A stretch of 10,809 nucleotides of DNA from an uncultured Collinsella sp. (GTDB lineage Bacteria > Actinomycetota > Coriobacteriia > Coriobacteriales > Coriobacteriaceae). The DNA lies in contig CABQLI010000071.1 in NCBI GenBank assembly GCA_902464965.1, forward strand, positions 1-10,809. The letters run 5' to 3'. The notes under the pieces were generated by a model that had not been told where the DNA came from, made no database searches, and saw only the letters and a list, made by a program, of their open reading frames with translations. Both the position numbers and the translations under genes were made by a program. Positions 5,926 through 10,809 of this stretch are shown here, one piece after another (the stretch's first letter is position 1; each line of letters opens with the position of its first letter).

Positions 5926-7923
5926 ATGGCCGAAGAACTCTGCGTCTGCCGCTCGCCAGGGGCGAAAGGTAGCGGGATCGATCTTTACGTGCGCCGCGGC
6001 GGGTACGTCGTACCATTTGACCGTGTAACCGGCGCCGTGAGAGCAAAAGACCGAATCGGGCGTGTTGGGCAGATCGGCCTCGGGCTCATAGGCGGCCGTC
6101 TCGATTACGCGCTCGGCATCATGGCAAGCCGCATAACCGGCGAACTCCAGGTACAGATGTCCGCGACCGCTCGTGTAGGCAGCCACCTCCAGCGCGTAAT
6201 CCTGCACCTCGGATACCGGTACGCGACCCACAAGCTTCGCCCGGTCGCCCGCCATCGTCGGCGGCTCGTACTCGGCACCCATGCGCGTGGCATCCGAGAG
6301 CGCCCGGCCCACGCACTCCCCCGGCACCTCGAGCTCAAAGTGGTACCACGGCCCCAATAGTACCGCCGCGCCGGCCTCATGTGCCTGCATGAGCCCCTGG
6401 CGAATCGCACGGTACGTAGCCTGGCGAAAATCGCCGCCCTCGGTGTGTTTGGCATGCGCGCGGCCACCTGTGAGTGTAATGCGCACATCGGTGATGGGCG
6501 AGCCGGTCAGCACGCCCAGGTGATCGCGCTCCATGGCGTTGGTGAGTGCCAGACGCTGCCAGTTAAGATCGAGCTCGTCGGTCGAGGTCACGGTGCCAAA
6601 CTGCACGCCCGAACCCGCTGGCAACGGCTCCAGGCGCAAATGCACCTCGGCATAGTGGCGCAGCGGCTCAAAGTGGCCCACGCCCTCGACCGGCTGCGAA
6701 ATAGTCTCCTTATAGAGAATGCCGCCAGACTCAAACGCAACCGAAAGGCCAAAGCGATCGGCCAACACCCGTTGCACGACCTCGAGCTGCACCGCCCCCA
6801 TAAGCTGCAGATGTATTTGTTCAAGATGCGTGTTCCAGCTTACGCCGAGCATGGGATCCTCGTCGGCAAGCTCGGCCAGCGCCTGGAACGCCGTATGGAC
6901 ATCGTGTTCGCCCGGAAGCACCGTATAGGTGAGAACCGGCGCAATGACAGGTGCATCGCCCGCGGGCTCCGCGCCCAGGGCGTCCCCTGGGCGAACGTGC
7001 GCGAGGCCCGTCACGGCACAAATACCGCCAGCAGCAACTTCTTGAGCAAGCTCATACTTTTCGCCGTTATAGATGCGTACCTGGTCGACCTTCTGCTCCC
7101 ACGCCTCGGCACCGGAACGTCCGTTAATCATCTGCTTGGCATGCAGCGTGCCGCCGGTCACTTTAACCCATGCCAAGCGCTCGCCGCGATCCCCGCGGCT
7201 CACGCGGTAGACGCGCGCGGCAAACTCCGGGCGCCATGTCTGTTCGCGCATCAGCGCGCATATGCCATCCAGCAGCTCGTCCACGCCTTGGTCCTTGAGC
7301 GCCGAGCCGGCAAAGCAGGGAAAGAGCTTGCGCTCGGCAACCATGCGCGACAGCGTCGCGGCGGAAAGCTCACCCGCCTCAAGAAACTCCTCGAGCGCCG
7401 CCTCGTCCAACGCAGCAGCGTCCTCCTGAACAGCCCCGCCCGCCAGCAGTTCGCTGGCATCCAGGCAGCCTTCGGAAAGACGCTGCCCAAGTTGTGCCAG
7501 CAAAACATCGCGGCCGGGATTCTCCAAATCGATTTTGTTGATATAGATGAACGTCGGAATGTCATAGCGCGCAAGCAGGCGCCACAGGGTTTCGGTATGC
7601 CCCTGCACGCCGTCGTTGGCGCCCACAACCAAAATCGCATAGTCGAGCGCGCGCAATGTGCGCTCCGCCTCGGCAGAAAAATCGACATGCCCCGGTGCAT
7701 CCACGAGCATGACGTGGGTATCACCGTGGTCGAACACGGCCTGCGACGAGAAAATTGTGATGCCACGCTCGCGCTCGATCGCGTTAGTGTCCAGATGCGA
7801 ATCGCCATCGTCCACGCGGCCGCGCTTGCGAATGCGACCCGCGTTGAACAGCATGGCCTCGGCCAGCGTGGTCTTGCCGGCATCGACATGCGCCAAGATT
7901 CCAACGACTGCCTGCTTCGACAT
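5920..7923 (-). CDS. Translational GTPase of the EF-G/TetM ribosomal-protection class
   Basis: The 667-residue protein starts at ATG 7923 after AGAGGAG; the longer reading frame to 7992 has no ribosome site. G motifs are complete: AHVDAGKT (11-18), RGIT (53-56), DAPGH (75-79), NKID (129-132) and GSAL (206-209). EF-G-like domains II-V follow, and overall collinearity is closest to TetM/TetO (about 640 residues, recalled) rather than EF-G proper. These proteins bind the ribosomal A-site region with GTP and, in true Tet proteins, dislodge tetracycline. The domain IV loop equivalent to the TetM drug-site loop reads AKHTEGGDF (491-499), without the TetM SPVSTP tip, so resistance is uncertain. Such chromosomal relatives are often labelled simply translation factor GTPases. 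It is preceded by a hairpin-rich gap and followed directly by a palindrome supplying its stop codon. Confidence 0.85.
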   Translation of the reverse strand: MSKQAVVGILAHVDAGKTTLAEAMLFNAGRIRKRGRVDDGDSHLDTNAIERERGITIFSSQAVFDHGDTHVMLVDAPGHVDFSAEAERTLRALDYAILVVGANDGVQGHTETLWRLLARYDIPTFIYINKIDLENPGRDVLLAQLGQRLSEGCLDASELLAGGAVQEDAAALDEAALEEFLEAGELSAATLSRMVAERKLFPCFAGSALKDQGVDELLDGICALMREQTWRPEFAARVYRVSRGDRGERLAWVKVTGGTLHAKQMINGRSGAEAWEQKVDQVRIYNGEKYELAQEVAAGGICAVTGLAHVRPGDALGAEPAGDAPVIAPVLTYTVLPGEHDVHTAFQALAELADEDPMLGVSWNTHLEQIHLQLMGAVQLEVVQRVLADRFGLSVAFESGGILYKETISQPVEGVGHFEPLRHYAEVHLRLEPLPAGSGVQFGTVTSTDELDLNWQRLALTNAMERDHLGVLTGSPITDVRITLTGGRAHAKHTEGGDFRQATYRAIRQGLMQAHEAGAAVLLGPWYHFELEVPGECVGRALSDATRMGAEYEPPTMAGDRAKLVGRVPVSEVQDYALEVAAYTSGRGHLYLEFAGYAACHDAERVIETAAYEPEADLPNTPDSVFCSHGAGYTVKWYDVPAAAHVKIDPATFRPWRAADAEFFGHR

Positions 7924-7983
7924 GGCTCTCCTCTTATTACAAGCCCATCGCACGCGACAACGGGCGCTCACGCTCCACACTGG

Positions 7984-8012
7984 ATGATACAATTTACGGG
8001 CCGGCGGGCGAA
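7984..8012 (-). promoter_or_regulatory. Candidate promoter of the translational GTPase gene
   Basis: Read on the minus strand, TTCGCC (8012-8007) is followed after 17 nt by TATCAT (7989-7984), a 5/6 match to the -10 consensus with a weak -35. The resulting leader would be about 55 nt. A second -10 on the opposite strand (TG-A-TACAAT, 7985-7993) overlaps it, so the element could fire both ways. Confidence 0.35.
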
Positions 8013-8145
8013 GCGGGCCCTATCCCCCGACCGAGCTCATCGCCCCGCGTTGCCGCGCGGCGATTTTCGTAGGTTCGCGCCTTGCGAAAGCCGGCTTTCA
8101 AAACAGCGCAGTAATCGAAAATGGCCCCGCCCGGGGCCATTTTCG
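8000..8145 (+). ncRNA. Candidate small structured RNA in the GTPase-GNAT gap
   Basis: No gene explains 7993-8115. On the + strand an extended -10 (TG-A-TACAAT, 7985-7993) is followed by an 11-bp hairpin with one mismatch (8039-8049 / 8054-8064, loop TTGC). Two mutually exclusive hairpins come next (TTCGC/GCGAA at 8074-8088 and the perfect palindrome GAAAGCCGGCTTTC at 8086-8099), and then a strong terminator ending at 8145. This would give an RNA of about 145 nt. I do not recognise a known RNA family, and the structures could instead be leader elements of the GTPase gene. Speculative. Confidence 0.22.
8116..8145. terminator. Perfect bidirectional intrinsic terminator
   Basis: A perfect 13-bp stem (CGAAAATGGCCCC / GGGGCCATTTTCG) closes on the 4-nt loop GCCC. 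The A-run on one side and T-run on the other give an intrinsic terminator on either strand. It lies 32 nt past the stop of the minus-strand GNAT gene, which it probably terminates. It could also end a + strand transcript from 8000. Confidence 0.85.
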
Positions 8146-8177
8146 TTCACACGCATTGCTGACACGAGCCCTCGCTC

Positions 8178-8666
8178 TTATGCCTCGCGCAGCCAGTCAA
8201 ACGCAACACGCGGTGTACCGTCCGACACATATACGATACCGGCGCGCTTAAACCCGGCCTTGGCGATGGCGCCCTGCATAGGCAGGTTGTCTTGATGCGT
8301 GTCGATACGCAGATGGTCGATACGTTCCTTGGCAAAGGCAAACATCGCGGCCGCGATACCGTGCGCGGTGCCGTCGGACGCCACACGGTGCAGCACGGCG
8401 TATGGAGTGTCGCTGCGCCATTGCCCGTCCTCAATTACGTCATAGCACTCATCCGGACCAGGCAAAAAGGCAAACGTCGCCACCACGCGACCGTCGACTT
8501 CGCACACATAGCTGCCACCAGCGGCAATATCGGCAGCCAGCTGCTCGGCCGAAGGCGTGCCCTCGGGCCACTGCGTGGCGTTGCCATGCGCGCGCATAAA
8601 GGCGCGGGCCGCGTCATAGATAGCCATGACGGCGGGAATGTCGGTATCGAGGGTTTTTCTGATCAT
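8178..8666 (-). CDS. GNAT-family N-acetyltransferase
   Basis: The 162-residue protein is drawn from ATG 8666; a GTG at 8669 is equally possible (GAGG lies 10 or 7 nt upstream respectively). It begins MIRKTLDTDIPAVMAIYDAAR, the usual first strand and helix of GNAT enzymes. YVCEVDGRVVATFAF (53-67) forms the central strands, VLHRVASDGTAHGIAAAMFAFA (91-112) the acetyl-CoA loop and helix, and LRIDTHQDNLPMQGAIAKAGFK (119-140) the last core motif. The acetyl-CoA loop is diverged (DGTAHG rather than QxxGxG/A), as in other HRVA-type family members. Substrate unknown; cytoplasmic. It is divergent from the Cys-rich gene at 8744 and ends in a clean terminator. It is not closely related to the GNAT at 4102-4656. 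Confidence 0.88.
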   Translation of the reverse strand: MIRKTLDTDIPAVMAIYDAARAFMRAHGNATQWPEGTPSAEQLAADIAAGGSYVCEVDGRVVATFAFLPGPDECYDVIEDGQWRSDTPYAVLHRVASDGTAHGIAAAMFAFAKERIDHLRIDTHQDNLPMQGAIAKAGFKRAGIVYVSDGTPRVAFDWLREA

Positions 8667-8687
8667 CACGCGGCGACCTCACGTTTA

Positions 8688-8719
8688 TTGGTATCACTTT
8701 GATTGAGCAATGATACCAA
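8688..8719. promoter_or_regulatory. Inverted repeat with two opposed extended -10 elements
   Basis: A perfect 9-bp inverted repeat, TTGGTATCA (8688-8696) and TGATACCAA (8711-8719), is separated by 14 nt in the gap between two divergent genes. On the + strand it reads TTGGTATCAC and on the minus strand TTGGTATCAT, each fitting the extended -10 pattern TG-n-TATnAT/C. Each would start transcription near 8703 and leave a leader of about 35-40 nt to its gene. The symmetry also fits a dimeric repressor site. Confidence 0.5.
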
Positions 8720-8743
8720 CGTTTGGAGAAGGGCGCGAAGCAG

Positions 8744-9040
8744 ATGGGAAGCAAAAAGCGAGCCGCCTGGTCAAAGGCCAAAAGCGAGTTTTTGGGCGCT
8801 GCCACGGGCGGCGATATGAGCGACCTGTTTGCGCGCGAGGACGAGCGCCGCGACGCCCTGGACGCCGAGCGCGATGAGGCCTGGCGCTACAAGTCGTGCG
8901 AACGCAAAAACCGTTACGACACGCGCGCCGAGGCCGAGGCAGTTATGGCCGACTGCGAAAACCGCGGGCGGCGTGGTTTGGCCTGCTACAAATGCGAATA
9001 CTGCGGCGGCTGGCACCTGACGTCGCACCCTTGGAAATAG
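8744..9040 (+). CDS. Small Cys-rich putative zinc-binding protein
   Basis: The protein has 98 residues. ATG 8744 is chosen, with GGAGAAGG about 11 nt upstream; a TTG at 8723 would swallow that ribosome site. The N-terminal half is charged and probably helical (DERRDALDAERDEAW). The C-terminal half carries C52, C71, C81, C84, C87, H91 and H95 in the pattern CYKCEYCGGWHLTSH, a likely zinc ribbon. Proteins with this CxxCxGWHLTS ending occur as short hypothetical genes in actinobacterial genomes and phages (recalled). Nucleic-acid binding is plausible but not shown. It is transcribed divergently from the GNAT gene and converges on the RsmJ-like gene with a 48-nt gap where I see no terminator. Confidence 0.8.
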   Translation: MGSKKRAAWSKAKSEFLGAATGGDMSDLFAREDERRDALDAERDEAWRYKSCERKNRYDTRAEAEAVMADCENRGRRGLACYKCEYCGGWHLTSHPWK

Positions 9041-9088
9041 ACCCCGCATCGGCACGGCACTGACGGAGCGCCAACCATCGCACGCAGG

Positions 9089-9793
9089 CTACGGGCGCGG
9101 CGGCACCAAAACATCGTAGCGAACGGCCTTGCCCGCAAGTTGATAGCTCGGCTTAACGCCGGCAAGCAGTGGCCCCTTCACCGGCCGCTTGATAACGACC
9201 TTGCGCGGCCGCACCGCAAGCGCAGCTTTGACCAGCGTCTCCTCATCGGCACATGGCTGTTCCAGATGATGCAAGAGTTGGAACTTCTTTTTCACCGCCG
9301 CGCTCTTGGTGCGCTCGGGAAACATGGGGTCCAGATACACCACGTCGGGAGCGGTGAGATCGCCCTGCTCGATCAGCTCAGCTGTATGGCGAAGGCCGGC
9401 AATACTGTCCTCGCCCGCATGTAAGCGCATGCGGGCCACGGCTGTCGCAAGCGCCGGATCATCTGCCGCGCGATCCAGGGCATCCTTGAGGAGCGCCGCG
9501 ATCACGCAATCCTGCTCATACAGATCGACGGTAAAACCCGCGGCCGCCAGCAGCAGCGAATCCTCGCCAAAGCCTGCCGTGGCATCAATCGCCCATGGGC
9601 GCTCGATGCCTTTTGCGCGCGCAGCCTTTACCAGCAGCTCTTGCTGCAGACGGCCCTGCTTGAGCCGTGGAAGCATGCGGCCGAAATCGGCGCGCAGCTC
9701 CATCGTGCCGTCGGTGAGCGTGAGGCCTTCGGACGTCCCGGTCAGCTCAAGCCCCGCGGCCCGAGCAATAGAAAAGGGATCGACGACGTCCAT
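9089..9793 (-). CDS. rsmJ: RsmJ-like 16S rRNA (guanine-N2) methyltransferase
   Basis: The 234-residue protein starts at ATG 9793 with AAGGAG 6 nt upstream. Class I methyltransferase motif I is DATAGFGEDS (70-79). The RsmJ/DUF548 signatures LDPMFP (154-159), followed by KSAAVKKK, and KRPVKGP (about 198-204) are intact, as is the YEQD acidic turn that would hold the SAM ribose. RsmJ methylates N2 of G1516 in helix 45 of 16S rRNA in E. coli. The family was described in gammaproteobacteria, so a member in an apparent actinobacterium deserves note. The RNA target here is inferred. Length is near the family norm of about 250. A 47-residue membrane-protein gene lies 63 nt upstream on the same strand and may share its transcript. 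Confidence 0.87.
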   Translation of the reverse strand: MDVVDPFSIARAAGLELTGTSEGLTLTDGTMELRADFGRMLPRLKQGRLQQELLVKAARAKGIERPWAIDATAGFGEDSLLLAAAGFTVDLYEQDCVIAALLKDALDRAADDPALATAVARMRLHAGEDSIAGLRHTAELIEQGDLTAPDVVYLDPMFPERTKSAAVKKKFQLLHHLEQPCADEETLVKAALAVRPRKVVIKRPVKGPLLAGVKPSYQLAGKAVRYDVLVPPRP

Positions 9794-9856
9794 AGGTACT
9801 CCTTAACAAGCAAAACGAATACGTGAGCGCCGTTTATGTCGGCACCCAACCGTCCG

Positions 9857-10000
9857 CTATTGTCCCACATGCGACATGGCCCACAGCATCCCAATGCAAA
9901 GCACCGCCATCAATCCCGTGCACACGGCAGCAATCACAGAATCACCCATACGCCTTCCCAACGACCGCGGCTCATGCACTTGCCCTGCTCCGTACATCAT
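9857..10000 (-). CDS. Small single-pass membrane protein, 47 residues (unrecognised)
   Basis: On the minus strand an ATG at 10000 follows AAGGAGGAG with ideal spacing, the best ribosome site in the window. A frame of 47 codons runs to TAG at 9857-9859. The N-terminal segment (MMYGAGQVHEPRSLGRRMGD) is polar with three arginines. It is followed by one hydrophobic stretch, SVIAAVCTGLMAVLCIGMLW (21-40), and a short tail. The layout predicts one membrane helix with the Arg-rich N-terminus inside. I recognise no family. The gene is shorter than common length cut-offs and would be missed by them. It lies 63 nt upstream of the RsmJ-like gene on the same strand. A second ATG directly after the first is an alternative start. 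Confidence 0.68.
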   Translation of the reverse strand: MMYGAGQVHEPRSLGRRMGDSVIAAVCTGLMAVLCIGMLWAMSHVGQ

Positions 10001-10153
10001 GGCTCCTCCTTGAGACCAGCTCTTACCATGGACCCATCATCGCAGCGCCGCGCATACGCTGCCATCGATTTGACTTACGCCCAGCTTTCCTTTTTGAAAG
10101 GTTGGGTTTGGCTGCGCGGGCTCAATGCGCTTTCAAACGCATACATCGCCGCG

Positions 10154-10182
10154 TTGAACTACAATGTGCTTCACCATATGTG
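10154..10182 (+). promoter_or_regulatory. Candidate promoter of the four-helix membrane protein gene
   Basis: TTGAAC (10154-10159) and TATGTG (10177-10182) are separated by 17 nt, about 50 nt before the ATG at 10233. The -35 is good and the -10 weak. The rest of 10001-10232 holds only minor hairpins (ATGCG/CGCAT at 10125-10142) and no convincing gene. Confidence 0.3.
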
Positions 10183-10232
10183 CAGTACATTGGGTGCGCC
10201 AAGTTGGCGTACTCGTATCGAAAGGACCAGCC

Positions 10233-10634
10233 ATGAGCTTCAGTCGCAAGACTCTCAAAATCCTTGCTCTCATCTACTTTGTTTTGGGCATCGCCAGCCT
10301 CGTCACCGCCGGCGTCGGTATCGCCACGGGCGGTCTCGATTCCACGTACGGTTCGTACGCCACGCTCGCAGCGGTCGTGCTTATCGCCAAGGGCCTCGTC
10401 GATCTTGCCGCGGGCGTTGCGGGCATCAAGGGCGCCAACAAGCCTTCGCAGGTGGATGGTGCGTTTAAGCTTGGCATCGTTGCCGCAATCGCCACGATTG
10501 CCCAGGCGGTGCTCACGCTTCCCGCGTTTGGCGGTGACGTCATCAACTATGGCGCCTTTGTCATCGTGGTGTACGACCTGTTCTTTGTTCAGCAGGCACA
10601 CGCCGTTAAGGCCGAAAACAAGGACCGCCTGTAA
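10233..10634 (+). CDS. Four-helix integral membrane protein, unknown function
   Basis: The 133-residue protein starts at ATG 10233 with AAAGGA 6 nt upstream. Four hydrophobic segments lie at about 8-31, 43-66, 77-97 and 104-122, separated by short loops (GGLDSTYGSY; KGANKPSQVDG). The C-terminus is charged (KAENKDRL). There is no cleavable signal peptide; the N-terminal SRK suggests the N-terminus is inside, and an even number of helices would put both ends in the cytoplasm. It resembles small DUF-type four-helix proteins common in gut Actinobacteria, but I assign no family. It stands alone: the neighbour to the left is divergent, and a strong terminator follows 38 nt after the stop. Confidence 0.8.
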   Translation: MSFSRKTLKILALIYFVLGIASLVTAGVGIATGGLDSTYGSYATLAAVVLIAKGLVDLAAGVAGIKGANKPSQVDGAFKLGIVAAIATIAQAVLTLPAFGGDVINYGAFVIVVYDLFFVQQAHAVKAENKDRL

Positions 10635-10672
10635 GCGCTCGCTTCTCATAACCTCTGCAGCCAAGCAACTAA

Positions 10673-10708
10673 AAAGGGCCGATCGCGCATCTCCGCGGTC
10701 GGCCCTTT
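10673..10708 (+). terminator. Intrinsic terminator of the four-helix membrane protein gene
   Basis: Ten base pairs (AAAGGGCCGA 10673-10682 / TCGGCCCTTT 10699-10708) continue through one T-G pair and CGCG/CGCG to a 6-nt loop. The stem is about 15 bp, with an A-run before and TTTACGTTT after. It could work in both directions. Confidence 0.85.
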
Positions 10709-10730
10709 ACGTTTGCCCAGACAAAACCTG

Positions 10731-10755
10731 CCAAAATAAACCTGTCCCTTTTTGG
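10731..10755. repeat. Possible degenerate copy of a second repeat type
   Basis: CCAAAA (10731-10736) and TTTTGG (10750-10755) form an inverted repeat around AACCTGTCCC. The inner CTGTCCCTTT matches the centre and right arm of the palindromes at 263-5925, but GTCAC is missing. It may be a decayed or related element. From here to the end of the window I see no gene. Confidence 0.3.
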
Positions 10756-10809
10756 GAGCCTTCGTGAGTTCGTGTGGGTAGTCCCTACGCCTCGCGCCCC
10801 GGCAGGGCC

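Noticed and set aside
7990..8115. tRNA, SRP RNA or 6S RNA
   Set aside because: No acceptor/T-arm pattern, no conserved SRP Alu or domain IV motif, and no long closing stem with a central bulge were found by eye.
6379..8295. 638-codon open frame antisense to the GTPase gene and crossing its gap
   Set aside because: It shows no recognisable domain, runs through the promoter and terminator region, and is a shadow of a gene with five intact GTPase motifs.
9836..10468. Plus-strand frame over the gap and into the four-helix protein gene
   Set aside because: It has no ribosome site, becomes an Arg/His-rich out-of-frame shadow of 10233-10634, and lies antisense to the better supported 47-residue gene.
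10764..10809. Start or end of another gene at the right edge
   Set aside because: A short minus-strand frame reaches the edge, but it has no recognisable residues or ribosome site, so it cannot be supported.

Overview
The window is about 60% GC, gene-dense and bacterial. The protein families and short gaps are typical of an ordinary chromosome. A 31-35 nt palindrome recurs at gene ends, and small orphan genes carry strong AGGAGG-type ribosome sites. From memory, this combination fits the Coriobacteriia (Collinsella or a close relative, gut Actinobacteria). That placement is an inference; no rRNA or other definitive marker is present.

Left part (1-5925). A 5'-truncated TrmL-like tRNA 2'-O-methyltransferase ends at 270. 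An AT-rich promoter region then leads into a P-loop ATPase on the + strand (415-1515). This gene converges on a minus-strand series read from right to left: a translational GTPase of the EF-G/TetM class (5920-7923), a second P-loop ATPase paralogous to the first (4708-5826), a RimJ/RimL-like N-acetyltransferase (4102-4656) and a short UvrA-like protein lacking the UvrB-binding insert (1557-4049). All five junctions in this stretch carry one copy of the same palindrome, core GTGACAAAGGGAC-n-GTCCCTTTGTCAC, touching or lying within a few bases of a stop codon. The gaps around the acetyltransferase hold little besides the palindrome and a ribosome site. ATPase-acetyltransferase-UvrA is therefore probably one transcript, driven by a promoter made of three tandem 10-bp boxes at 5861-5890.

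Right part (5926-10809). No further copies of the palindrome occur here. The gap upstream of the GTPase (7924-8177) is full of hairpins and ends in a perfect 13-bp terminator, so it may encode a small RNA. Next come a GNAT acetyltransferase (minus) and a small Cys-rich putative zinc protein (plus). They diverge from a gap with a perfect 9-bp inverted repeat that reads as two opposed extended -10 elements. An RsmJ-like 16S rRNA methyltransferase (minus) follows, preceded on the same strand by a previously unlisted 47-residue single-pass membrane protein gene with an excellent ribosome site. The last gene is a four-helix membrane protein (plus) with a strong intrinsic terminator.

Three genes concern translation (TrmL, RsmJ, GTPase), one is related to DNA repair (UvrA-like), and the two paralogous ATPases have no assigned role. 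I see no phage, plasmid, insertion sequence, CRISPR array or tRNA. The most notable features are the stop-codon-associated palindromes, whose outer bases differ between copies but stay complementary, and the unlisted 47-residue gene.
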